Shown piece by piece: positions 1-7,436 of a DNA stretch of 64,000 nucleotides. The stretch spans positions 579,001-643,000 of the forward strand of contig NZ_JASERT010000001.1 of the NCBI RefSeq assembly GCF_030027245.1, in the 5' to 3' direction. This DNA is from Asticcacaulis sp. EMRT-3 (GTDB lineage Bacteria; Pseudomonadota; Alphaproteobacteria; Caulobacterales; Caulobacteraceae). A program made the translations under genes and the position numbers. Within the stretch, counting starts at the first letter, position 1. Each line of letters starts with the position of its first letter. The notes under the pieces are model-generated. The model did not search any database and was not told the origin of the DNA. It saw only the letters and a list, made by a program, of their open reading frames with translations.

Positions 1-131
1 CCGTAAGCCTCGACGCTGACCCACGCGCCGTTGCGGTCCAGCGTGGTGATCGGCGCAGAGTGGGCGCTGACGGCCAGGCTTAAGGAAAGAGCGGATACGA
101 CACCGCAAAGAAGGGCCTTGAAGGAACGCAT
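1..131 (-). CDS. N-terminal part of a secreted protein, cut by the window edge
   Basis: Only the first 43 codons lie in the window. The start is the ATG at 131-129 on the minus strand. The N-terminus (MRSFKALLCGVV, then a hydrophobic stretch ending SLAVSAHSAP) looks like a Sec signal peptide with cleavage near AHS/A. The mature part begins ITTLDRNGAWVS and runs off the edge, so the function cannot be named. It lies 146 bp beyond the stop of the next gene on the same strand and may be its own transcription unit. Confidence 0.6.
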   Translation of the reverse strand, partial: MRSFKALLCGVVSALSLSLAVSAHSAPITTLDRNGAWVSVEAY

Positions 132-277
132 CGGTATCTCCCCTGACAGCGTTATCATTTTTCTTACGGCTAAGGCGGCGCAGGCCTTGCGTCAAGCTAT
201 TATCATACAAGTTTGGGCGTCACCGTCGTAAAACCGACGATGGTGAAATTGCTCCATCGCCGGTTTTCATCGATAAA

Positions 278-1480
278 TTACATCTTCATGCCCGACATAG
301 GCATCCAATGGGTTTTTAACTGTATGAAGCCGACTGTGCCGTTCGGATGGTCGCCATAAGCCGGTTTCAGAGGCTTCGGCACATGGTTGAACTGGCGCAC
401 CACGCCGAGACCCAGGGTTGCGCCATGACCGATTTGGAAGGTGCGAATGACGCCGATCTCTGTCTTGGCCACCCACCAGGCATGGCCTGGAACCAGTTCG
501 TCATTATAGACACGTTCATAACGCGCCAGTCCGATCCAGGGGCCTTTGAAATGGAAACTGTTTTCGAACAGCCACGCATCGGAGGGTTTAACGTTTCTAT
601 GTTCTTGCGCTTTGCGCCCGAAGGCAAGGGTTGAGTCCAGCCTGCCCGTAACGAAATTGCGCGTATAGGCGAGGCTGGCGCTTTTCTGAATCAGATTGAT
701 GTCCGGCTCCAGTTCTTCCGGGCTGACCACACGCGCCCATGAGCCTTGCGCTGACAGATCAGGTGTGATCCGCCATGTCAGGCGCATGGCCGTGGAATCA
801 AGATGCGGACGTTCAAGATTGAAGCGATGCTCATCCGGTTCGCGGCCGGTGAACTGGCTGACCTCAATCTGCACGGGGCCTTGGGTCAGGCCCGCAGCCA
901 CGACGCCCATGGTGATATGTCCGGCATCGAACCAGTGGTGGGTGATTGGCGCAGTTGGGAAATTCTCGCCGGAAGGGCGGTGCATGAAAGCCTGCGGCCC
1001 GAAGCCATTTTCGCCCGGCCAGCCGACGCGCACGAAACCGCTCATATCACCATCGAAACGGTGGGTGACGGTGGCGGTCAGGCCCATGAACAGGTCGTGT
1101 GGATGCTGGCGATCGACGAGCGGGTGCACGCCGTCAGCCGTTTCGCCTGTCTGGAGCAGAAGAGGGTAGCCGTTCTTGCCCATGAAGGCGTCCGGCGACA
1201 GCATGGCCTGAAGATCAAGATCGGTGCTGTCGTTGAGCGCATGGCTGGCCATGATCATCGCCATGCCTTCGACAAAGCTCTTTGAGCCGCCACGGGGGCC
1301 CTGTTGATCATCGGCGGCAAAGGTGATCGCCGTATGGGCCATGATATGCCAGCGGGAGCTTTGTTGTGGCATGGACATATCCGGCATGTTCATGCCTTGC
1401 ATCTGAGCATGGGCTATCTGGGGAAGGGACAGCGAAAAAAACGCCGCCGCGCAGGCGGGCGTGATAAAGCGGTAAGACAT
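278..1480 (-). CDS. Met-rich outer-membrane beta-barrel-like protein, possibly copper-linked
   Basis: 400 residues with a clear signal peptide (residues 1-25, ending IAHA/Q). The mature N-terminus is a methionine motif (QMQGMNMPDMSMPQQ) and the C-terminus is WMPMSGMKM; such Met clusters bind Cu(I) in copper-handling proteins. The middle is rich in alternating polar/aromatic strands (for example HRFDGDMSGFVRVGW), as in an outer-membrane barrel, and also carries RQHPHDLFMGL. I do not recognise a named family. It follows a small secreted Met/Cys protein by 42 bp on the same strand, so the two are probably co-transcribed. A role in metal handling is inferred from residue composition only; no CopA or CopB homologue is in view. 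Confidence 0.8.
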   Translation of the reverse strand: MSYRFITPACAAAFFSLSLPQIAHAQMQGMNMPDMSMPQQSSRWHIMAHTAITFAADDQQGPRGGSKSFVEGMAMIMASHALNDSTDLDLQAMLSPDAFMGKNGYPLLLQTGETADGVHPLVDRQHPHDLFMGLTATVTHRFDGDMSGFVRVGWPGENGFGPQAFMHRPSGENFPTAPITHHWFDAGHITMGVVAAGLTQGPVQIEVSQFTGREPDEHRFNLERPHLDSTAMRLTWRITPDLSAQGSWARVVSPEELEPDINLIQKSASLAYTRNFVTGRLDSTLAFGRKAQEHRNVKPSDAWLFENSFHFKGPWIGLARYERVYNDELVPGHAWWVAKTEIGVIRTFQIGHGATLGLGVVRQFNHVPKPLKPAYGDHPNGTVGFIQLKTHWMPMSGMKM

Positions 1481-1522
1481 GGATGTATTTCCGAAAAAAT
1501 TGATGGAACAGGTTTCAGACCA

Positions 1523-1852
1523 TCAGGCGTTTTTCGGCGGGCGCGGTTCCATGAAAGTGGACAGGCCGACGAGGGTGGCGGCAGGTGAGGCCGTGAATTG
1601 TATGGCCGAGGTTTTGCGCGCCATGGGAACCGGGCTAGCGTCAGGTGCTATCATGGCGGGCTGATTGCAACAGGGCATAAGGTTCTGATCGAGGGGCGGG
1701 GTCCGGTGTTGAACATCAAGTCTGACGATGTCCTGCATCATGTCCATCGGCATATGACACGGAGCGCTGGTGGTGACCGCCGTCGCATGAGCCGCGCTGC
1801 TCACAGCTAGCATAGTCCACAGGATAGCAAGCATGATGCGCAGGTTTTTCAT
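1523..1852 (-). CDS. Small secreted Met/Cys-rich protein
   Basis: 109 residues. Residues 1-23 form a signal peptide (MKNLRIMLAILWTMLAVSSA). The mature part carries CHMPMDMM and later MPCCNQPAM, both plausible soft-metal ligands. The ATG overlaps the stop of the upstream COQ9-family gene by 3 nt (TCAT on the plus strand, ATGA on the coding strand), so translation is probably coupled. It is followed by the Met-rich barrel-like gene. The DUF2946 family has a similar size and Cys pattern, but I cannot confirm membership. Function unknown. Confidence 0.7.
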   Translation of the reverse strand: MKNLRIMLAILWTMLAVSSAAHATAVTTSAPCHMPMDMMQDIVRLDVQHRTPPLDQNLMPCCNQPAMIAPDASPVPMARKTSAIQFTASPAATLVGLSTFMEPRPPKNA

Positions 1853-2517
1853 GCTGTTTCGCCGACGCGAACGCTGCCGAAGCGCCAGCGGCCCAGTTTT
1901 TTGCCGAGATCGAGCAGCAGGTCTTCCGGTTTTTTCGGCAGTTTGGCCTTGAACTTTTCAAACGCCATGACCTGTTCGATATTGCGCGCGATCTGGGCGG
2001 TTTGCGCTTCGCGCTCTTGCGTCAGGCGCGTCATCAGGGCGGTGGTCAGGATGCCGCAGACAATGGCGCGTTTGGAATAGTGATTTTCATCAAGCGCCAC
2101 ATCGCCGGCCAGCCGCCAGATACGGTCTGCCGTGGCCCATAACAGCCGATGATAAAGAACGGCGTGGCCGGGCAGGGCAAAAAAGCCCATCAGGTGACGC
2201 GCCACCTCACCATCAACGGCGGCGGCATCAAGGCGCAGATTGAGCAGAAAGCCGATTCGCTCACGAATCTTCATGGCGGCCAGAGATTGACGCATATCGG
2301 GATCATCGAGCGCATCATCGGCCATTCGCCATAGAATAGCGGCGATGTCGGCGGCCCCATTGGGGGCGATCAGGCTGGCCTCGGCTTCGGAAAACCCGGC
2401 GGCGCGTGCACCCGCCGCCACGGCTTGCCGATTGAGGCCAAGCGTGGCGATATAGGGCATAACGGCCTGGGCGAGCTGGTTTTCAGCGGTGCGCAGCGGT
2501 GAGGCATGATCTGTCAT
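1849..2517 (-). CDS. COQ9-family protein (ubiquinone biosynthesis accessory)
   Basis: 222 residues from the ATG at 2517 (MTDHASPLRT). A longer frame begins at 2598, but its extra 27 residues (MPLTAILLHKGRKPSLGGGR...) look non-conserved. The all-helical sequence with ALDDPDMRQSL, then IRERIGFLLNLR and the hydrophobic HAVLYHRLLWATADRIWRL segment fits the COQ9 C-terminal domain (PF08511). COQ9 binds lipid and presents quinone intermediates to the COQ7-type hydroxylase. The stop overlaps the start of the small Met/Cys protein. rpsU is transcribed divergently about 280 bp away; the intervening sequence shows nothing else recognisable. Confidence 0.75.
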   Translation of the reverse strand: MTDHASPLRTAENQLAQAVMPYIATLGLNRQAVAAGARAAGFSEAEASLIAPNGAADIAAILWRMADDALDDPDMRQSLAAMKIRERIGFLLNLRLDAAAVDGEVARHLMGFFALPGHAVLYHRLLWATADRIWRLAGDVALDENHYSKRAIVCGILTTALMTRLTQEREAQTAQIARNIEQVMAFEKFKAKLPKKPEDLLLDLGKKLGRWRFGSVRVGETA

Positions 2518-2797
2518 GGCCTGAGAATAGCGCCTGCATCGCCCGCCGCCAAGAGACGGTTTACGGCCTTTGTGTAACAAAATGGCGGTAAGGGGCAAAA
2601 AATCACCGCGAATTCCCCTTTTCGCGCGGGCTTTGGCTGGACATGGGCTTGCGCCTCATGTAAGGCAATCCCGACCTGCCCGCCAGCTTCTGTTGGCGGG
2701 TTAACGTTTTTATTCACTATCGGGCTGAAGGCATTGCGCCCCGCAAGGGCTGGTCATTTCCCTCTCAAGCCTTCGCACCCTGAATGGAGAGATACCT

Positions 2798-3025
2798 CTG
2801 GTACAGATTTTTGTCCGCGACAACAATGTCGATCAGGCCCTGAAGGCCCTGAAGAAGAAGATGCAGCGCGAAGGTTCCTTCCGCGAAATGAAGCGTCACG
2901 TCCATTACGAAAAGCCGTCCGAAAAGCGCGCCCGCCAGCAGGCGGAAGCCGTGCGTCGTGCGCGCAAGCTGGCCCGCAAGCGCTTGCAGCGTGAAGGCGG
3001 TCTGCCGGCCCCGCGCACCAAGTAA
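2798..3025 (+). CDS. rpsU: 30S ribosomal protein bS21
   Basis: 75 residues in a frame that reads [20 protein letters not shown], followed by a strongly basic tail ending GLPAPRTK: a typical alphaproteobacterial bS21. bS21 sits near the 3' end of 16S rRNA and helps mRNA engagement. No in-frame ATG, GTG or TTG lies near the conserved N-terminus. The codon before GTA-CAG is CTG (2798-2800), placed 7 nt after a GGAGA ribosome-binding site at 2786-2790, so CTG is the most likely start and yields the usual M-V-Q. The ATG at 2784 is out of frame. A strong terminator follows at 3073. Confidence 0.9.
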   Translation: MVQIFVRDNNVDQALKALKKKMQREGSFREMKRHVHYEKPSEKRARQQAEAVRRARKLARKRLQREGGLPAPRTK

Positions 3026-3072
3026 GACCTGTCCGGCGCGCCCTTTGCAGCGCGCCGTTCGGAGATTTACAC

Positions 3073-3110
3073 ATAACGCCGGGACGGGTTCGTTCCGGCG
3101 TTATTTTTTT
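3073..3110 (+). terminator. Rho-independent terminator of rpsU
   Basis: A perfect 10-bp stem (ATAACGCCGG at 3073-3082 with CCGGCGTTAT at 3095-3104) with a 12-nt loop is followed by a T tract reaching 3110. It lies 48 bp after the rpsU stop and 30 bp before the thioesterase start. Confidence 0.9.
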
Positions 3111-3139
3111 GCCATATCCAACTTGCCGGAAACACTCTC

Positions 3140-3568
3140 ATGGCCAAATCCGCCGGTATCGACACCGATGCCCCCGACCCCGCCGATCTCGGCATCCTGA
3201 CCACCGCCATGCCTTCGGACACCAATCCGTCCGGTGATATTTTCGGCGGCTGGCTGATGTCGATGATGGATCTGGCGGCGGGAAATATCGCTGCCCGCTA
3301 TTCGAAAGGCCGCGTCGCCACCATCGCTGTCGATGGCATGGTGTTTCTCACCCCGGTGCAGGTGGGCGACGAGGTGACAGTGTATGCCAAGCTTTTGTCC
3401 GTGGGCCGCACCTCGATCCGCATGAAGGTGGACGCCTATCGCCGCCCGCGCGAAGGCGAACTGAAAACGCACGTCACCGAAGGCATTTTTACCTTCGTGG
3501 CCATCGACGATCAGGGGCGGCCGCGGCCCGCCGTGACGGGCGACAGCAAGGACTCGCTTCCGGAATAA
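3140..3568 (+). CDS. YciA-type acyl-CoA thioesterase (hotdog fold)
   Basis: 142 residues. It would hydrolyse acyl-CoA thioesters to free acid and CoA in the cytoplasm. The motif TNPSGDIFGGWLMSMMD (about residues 30-46) is the YciA/BFIT-type active-site block, whose Asp is catalytic; VDGMVFLTPVQVGDEV continues the hotdog sheet and the helix-strand pattern ends near EGIFTFVAID. Length is normal for a single-hotdog YciA. It starts just after the rpsU terminator, so it has its own promoter or depends on read-through. Substrate range cannot be read from sequence. Confidence 0.85.
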   Translation: MAKSAGIDTDAPDPADLGILTTAMPSDTNPSGDIFGGWLMSMMDLAAGNIAARYSKGRVATIAVDGMVFLTPVQVGDEVTVYAKLLSVGRTSIRMKVDAYRRPREGELKTHVTEGIFTFVAIDDQGRPRPAVTGDSKDSLPE

Positions 3569-3659
3569 ATTGTGTTAACACTATGAACAGGCCGTGATGA
3601 CTGTGATCCATGATCGCCGTCATGCGATAAAAAGCCGGTTCAGAACAGGGGCAGACATC

Positions 3660-4154
3660 ATGAAACCGTCATCCTTCAGCCGCTTTCAGGATTGGCTCAG
3701 CGCGTGGGACGACGCCAAGACCCGGCAGGTTCTCGTGGTGGTTCTGGCGGTTCTGTCCGGTCTGTTGCTCGGTATGCTCGTCTATACCATCACCAAATAT
3801 GTCCTCGATCAGATGTTCCCGTTTCCGCCGGGTCTTTACATGATGCAGGGTGCGCAAAAGGCCGAACTGATGAAAACCGTGGCCTTGCAGGTGTTTCTTG
3901 TCATCCCGATCACCTGGATGGTCGGTACGCTGGTCGGCGGTTATTGCGCCACGCGCATGGGTAAGGTGGGGCAGTTTCCCGCCTGGATCACCGGTATCCT
4001 GCTCATCGCCTATTTCTGGATCGACCTGCTGAGTCTGCCCAACGACATGGCGCTGTTTGTGCTGTGCCCGATTTTGGTGGTGATCTGCGCTGTAGCGGGT
4101 GGCTGGCTGGGTATGTATATGACGGTGCAGAAGAGTCTCAAGTCCGCAGCCTGA
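3660..4154 (+). CDS. Membrane protein with four predicted TM segments, function unknown
   Basis: 164 residues from the ATG at 3660 (MKPSSFSRFQDWLS), preceded by AGGGGC about 10 nt upstream. An upstream start at 3594 would add 22 residues of no membrane or signal character. Hydrophobic segments lie near residues 20-45, 72-95, 103-122 and 126-150; the second is followed by GGYCATRMGKVGQFP. I do not recognise a family. Downstream the DNA passes directly into the 145-bp tandem repeat, whose first copy starts at the last codons of this gene. Confidence 0.65.
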   Translation: MKPSSFSRFQDWLSAWDDAKTRQVLVVVLAVLSGLLLGMLVYTITKYVLDQMFPFPPGLYMMQGAQKAELMKTVALQVFLVIPITWMVGTLVGGYCATRMGKVGQFPAWITGILLIAYFWIDLLSLPNDMALFVLCPILVVICAVAGGWLGMYMTVQKSLKSAA

Positions 4155-4468
4155 GCGGCACTGGCGGGCTGCAAGCCGTCATCTCACTGCGCGCATTGGC
4201 TCGTGTACAAGGGTACACGTCGCGGCATGTGCTCGTGAGCCAACGCCTTTCGCCGCCCCATTGCCACTCAGGAGAGTGGCAAGCTGATCAATGGCCTGAG
4301 CGGCACGGACGGGCTGCAAGCCGTCATCTCACTGCGCGCATTGGCTCGTGTACAAGGGTACACGTCGCGGCATGTGCTCGTGAGCCAACGCCTTTCGCCG
4401 CCCCATTGCCACTCAGGAGAGCGGCGAGCTGATCAATGGCCTGAGCGGCACGGACGGGCTGCAAGCCA
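4149..4468 (+). repeat. 145-bp tandem repeat, about 2.2 copies
   Basis: The segment starting GCCTGAGCGGCA at 4149 recurs at 4294 and, truncated, at 4439 (period 145 bp, nearly identical copies). Each copy holds an internal dyad, GTGTAC-AAGG-GTACAC, and a second pair GGCTCGTG / TGTGCTCGTGAGCC. The first copy overlaps the stop of the upstream membrane protein. A diverged single copy is present downstream of clpX (51021-51132), so this is a dispersed family. No coding potential is evident. The array fills the 316-bp interval between two genes. Confidence 0.85.
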
Positions 4469-4470
4469 CC

Positions 4471-5202
4471 TCAGTTCGTATCGAACAACACTTTCGACGG
4501 CATGTGGCTGAGCTGAATGCGCGTGGCCCCCTTCACATCACCGGGCACGAAATAGGGCGTGCCTGCCGGATATTCACCGTTCTGCGTGGTTTTCGGCAGA
4601 CGTTGCGGGCCGCTGGCCGTGGTGGCCACAGCCTCACCGCCGCCGACAAAATAAACGCGGTCGAGTTTCGACAGGGTGAAGGCCAGAATACCGGCGATCT
4701 TGTTCATGGCGTCATTGCCCTGCTGGATGCCCTGCGCCAGACCATTCGCGTCATAGCTCTGCCTCAGGCCCTGCGCCGGGGTGACCTTCAGCTTCATCGC
4801 CACTGAGCAGGTTTCGGGGCGCACGGTCGTGATGGTGGCGTCGCTATTGAGCTGGGCGCGCGTCGGCAAGGGCGTGATGCGGCCATCGCCTTCAATGCGC
4901 AACGGAATGGCGCGGCCATTATCGTTCAGCGTGGCCCTGACCTTTGAGGCGTCGCAATGCTTGATGCGCAGGACGTAATAGATGTCGATCAGGTCGCGTT
5001 CGCCGGGCGACAGATTGAGGAAGCTCTTGTAGCCGAGAAAAGCCTGCGAGGCCTGTGCGCTTTGCGTCACCATGCCATTGGCCGTGGTGGCGGGCGGCAG
5101 CCTGGGCGTAGCCAGCGCCGGGGCGGCGCAGGCCAGCAGGGCCAGGGACATTACAGAGGCAGGCTTGAACATAGGCTTGGCGGCTTCGGACATGGTTTCC
5201 AT
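4471..5202 (-). CDS. Secreted protein of unknown function
   Basis: 243 residues from the ATG at 5202 (METMSEAAKPMFKP...). A start at 5172 (MFKPASVMSLAL) gives a cleaner signal peptide ending PALA/TPRL; neither has a strong ribosome-binding site, so the exact start is open. The mature protein has two Cys (in KHCDAS and ETCSVA) about 50 residues apart that could form a disulphide, and a run LSPGERDLIDIYYVLRI. No catalytic motif is recognised. It lies between the 145-bp repeat array and pntB, on the same strand as pntB. Confidence 0.7.
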   Translation of the reverse strand: METMSEAAKPMFKPASVMSLALLACAAPALATPRLPPATTANGMVTQSAQASQAFLGYKSFLNLSPGERDLIDIYYVLRIKHCDASKVRATLNDNGRAIPLRIEGDGRITPLPTRAQLNSDATITTVRPETCSVAMKLKVTPAQGLRQSYDANGLAQGIQQGNDAMNKIAGILAFTLSKLDRVYFVGGGEAVATTASGPQRLPKTTQNGEYPAGTPYFVPGDVKGATRIQLSHMPSKVLFDTN

Positions 5203-5269
5203 CACAACTGATCTTACGGTCTTAAATCTACCGTCACATCTATAAGGATGTAAGACTGAATGGAAGCTG

Positions 5270-5300
5270 AACGGGGTGGTTTCGTGGCCACCCCGTTTTT
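5270..5300 (-). terminator. Hairpin after pntB
   Basis: A perfect 10-bp stem, AACGGGGTGG (5270-5279) with CCACCCCGTT (5288-5297), lies directly beyond the pntB stop at 5300. The T run (TTTTT at 5296-5300) is on the plus strand, while on the minus strand only a weak T content follows. It is therefore either an imperfect terminator for the pnt operon or a transcript-end stabilising hairpin. Confidence 0.55.
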
Positions 5301-6721
5301 CACAGCGCCTTGACGATGCCCTCGACCATCTTCTTCGCATCACCAAACAGCATCATCGTATTGTCGCGGAAGAAGAGTTCGTTCTCGACCCCGGCATAGC
5401 CGGCGCTCATGCCGCGCTTGATGAAGAGCACAGTGCGCGCCTTTTCGACATCGAGGATCGGCATACCGAAGATCGGCGAGGCCGGGTCGGTCTTGGCCGC
5501 CGGATTGGTGACGTCGTTGGCGCCGATGACGAAGGCGACATCCGCCGTGGCGAATTCGGAATTGATGTCTTCCAGTTCGAACACCTCATCGTAAGGCACA
5601 TTGGCTTCGGCCAGCAGCACATTCATATGGCCCGGCATACGGCCCGCCACCGGGTGGATGGCGTATTTGACCTCGACGCCTTCCTCTTTAAGCTTGTCGG
5701 CCATTTCGCGCAAAGTGTGCTGGGCCTGCGCCACCGCCATGCCGTAACCGGGCACGATGATGACCTTTGAGGCATTCTTCATGATGAAGGCGGCGTCATC
5801 CGCCGAGCCCTGTTTGACGGGCCGTGTCTCGATCTTGCCCCCGGCGGCGGCCGCGCTCGTATCGCCGCCAAAGCCGCCCAGGATGACCGAGATAAAGCTG
5901 CGGTTCATCGCCTTGCACATGATGTAGGAAAGGATTGCGCCCGATGAGCCGACCAGAGCGCCGGTGATAATCAGGGCGATGTTTTCCAGCGTGAAGCCGA
6001 GCGCTGCGGCGGCCCAGCCCGAATAGGAGTTGAGCATTGACACCACGACCGGCATATCGGCTCCGCCGATCGGGATAATCAGCGTGATACCCAGCACCAG
6101 AGCGACGGCGAAAATGCCCCAGAAGGGCCAAGTGGCCAGTCCGTGCGTCAGGATCAGGGTGACGATCAGGGCGACAACCGCCAGGGCCAGCACGATATTG
6201 AGCAGGTGGCGGGCGGGCAGGATGATCGGTGCGCCCGACATATTGCCATTGAGCTTGGCAAAGGCGATGACCGAACCGGTAAAGGTGATGGCGCCGATGG
6301 CGCAGCCTAAGGATAGTTCGATCAGGGACTGGGTTTTGATACCATCGAGTCCGTCATCAATGCCAAAGGCGCGCGGCGCATAGAGCGCCCCCACGGCCAC
6401 CATGCAGGCGGCCATGCCGACCAGCGAGTGAAAGGCCGCCACCAGTTGCGGCATCTGCGTCATGGCCACCTTGTTGGCGATGATGGAGCCGACAATGCCG
6501 CCCACCGCAATGCCGCACAGGATGATGACGATGGTGACCGGATCGAGATCGCCCTTGGTCAGCAGGCTGAACAGGGTGACGCCAACGGCGATGGCCATGC
6601 CGACCATGCCGTACAGATTGCCCTTGCGCGAAGTTTCCGGCGACGACAGGCCACGCAGGGCCAGAATAAACAGAACGCCCGAAACGAGATAGGCGAGCGC
6701 GGCGAAGTTGGTAATATCCAT
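5300..6721 (-). CDS. pntB: NAD(P) transhydrogenase, beta subunit
   Basis: 473 residues. With PntA it forms the proton-translocating transhydrogenase of the inner membrane, which uses proton-motive force to reduce NADP+ with NADH. Residues 1-270 are membrane domain dII (about nine hydrophobic helices; AAFHSLVG carries the His corresponding to E. coli beta-His91). Residues from about 305 are the NADP-binding domain dIII, with VPGYGMAVAQAQ near 323-334 and the late motif GANDVTNPAA. Length is typical. It is the last gene of the pnt operon and starts 1 nt after pntAB ends. Confidence 0.97.
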   Translation of the reverse strand: MDITNFAALAYLVSGVLFILALRGLSSPETSRKGNLYGMVGMAIAVGVTLFSLLTKGDLDPVTIVIILCGIAVGGIVGSIIANKVAMTQMPQLVAAFHSLVGMAACMVAVGALYAPRAFGIDDGLDGIKTQSLIELSLGCAIGAITFTGSVIAFAKLNGNMSGAPIILPARHLLNIVLALAVVALIVTLILTHGLATWPFWGIFAVALVLGITLIIPIGGADMPVVVSMLNSYSGWAAAALGFTLENIALIITGALVGSSGAILSYIMCKAMNRSFISVILGGFGGDTSAAAAGGKIETRPVKQGSADDAAFIMKNASKVIIVPGYGMAVAQAQHTLREMADKLKEEGVEVKYAIHPVAGRMPGHMNVLLAEANVPYDEVFELEDINSEFATADVAFVIGANDVTNPAAKTDPASPIFGMPILDVEKARTVLFIKRGMSAGYAGVENELFFRDNTMMLFGDAKKMVEGIVKAL

Positions 6722-7057
6722 TTACTTTCCCTCCGCTTTCGCAGCCGGTTTTTCTTTTTTCTTGTACATGGCCAGCATCCGGCGCGTGACCATGAAGCCG
6801 CCGAAGATATTGACGGCGGCCAGCATCGAGGCGATCCCGCCCGCGCCCTTGGAAATCCACACGCCCGAACCCATGCCCGCGGCGCTGGAGGCGGCGGCGA
6901 TCAGAGCGCCGACGATAATCACCGAGGAAATGGCGTTGGTGACGGCCATCAGCGGCGTGTGCAGGGCGGGTGTGACGCTCCACACGACATAGTAGCCGAC
7001 AAAGATGGCCAGCACGAAAATGGCCAGACGGAAGATTGTGGGATCAACGGCTTCCAT
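6722..7057 (-). CDS. pntAB: NAD(P) transhydrogenase alpha subunit, membrane part (PntA2)
   Basis: 111 residues holding the membrane part of the alpha subunit, which in E. coli is fused to the NAD-binding domain but is separate in most Alphaproteobacteria. Three or four hydrophobic segments are visible (IFRLAIFVLAIFVGYYVVW, LMAVTNAISSVIIVGALI, GIASMLAAVNIFGGFMV) followed by a basic tail (KKKEKPAAKAEGK). The start ATG at 7057 lies inside the end of the SnoaL-like gene (14-nt overlap), and pntB follows immediately. Confidence 0.95.
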   Translation of the reverse strand: MEAVDPTIFRLAIFVLAIFVGYYVVWSVTPALHTPLMAVTNAISSVIIVGALIAAASSAAGMGSGVWISKGAGGIASMLAAVNIFGGFMVTRRMLAMYKKKEKPAAKAEGK

Positions 7058-7436
7058 AATTTTTCCTTTTTATCGGTGCCGTCGAGAAGGCGGCATTGGC
7101 CAGACGGATCAGGCCCTGATCGTTATATTCAAAGGTTTCCGCGACGATATGGCTCGACTGGTTGCGATAGACGAGCGTATGGCCCTGCGCGCCGACACAA
7201 TTGGCGACCGGCTCGTATTTCAGCTTGGGTACGCGCGGCAGGGTGGCCGAAACATAGCTGAAAAAGGCCTGAATATCGGTCAGCACGCCGCGTTCCGACA
7301 GGCCGAGTTTGGCGACGAAGGGCGAGATAAAGACCAGATTATCGGCATAGAGTTCGCATATGGCCTGGGCGTCGCGCGCATTCCACGCGGCGTACCACGC
7401 CAGAGCCTTTTGTTCGTAGTCGATAACCGGGCTCAT
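7044..7436 (-). CDS. SnoaL/NTF2-like protein embedded in the pnt operon
   Basis: 130 residues. The pattern EQKALAWYAAWNARDAQAI, then LYADNLVFISPFV and a later run of strands fits the cone-shaped NTF2/SnoaL fold, used by polyketide cyclases, ketosteroid isomerases and non-catalytic ligand binders. It overlaps pntAA by 3-4 nt (ATGA) and pntAB by 14 nt, so it must be translated from the pnt message. This position between the soluble and membrane alpha-subunit genes is unusual. A link to transhydrogenase assembly or nucleotide sensing is only inferred from position; active-site residues cannot be assigned. Confidence 0.85.
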   Translation of the reverse strand: MSPVIDYEQKALAWYAAWNARDAQAICELYADNLVFISPFVAKLGLSERGVLTDIQAFFSYVSATLPRVPKLKYEPVANCVGAQGHTLVYRNQSSHIVAETFEYNDQGLIRLANAAFSTAPIKRKNYGSR

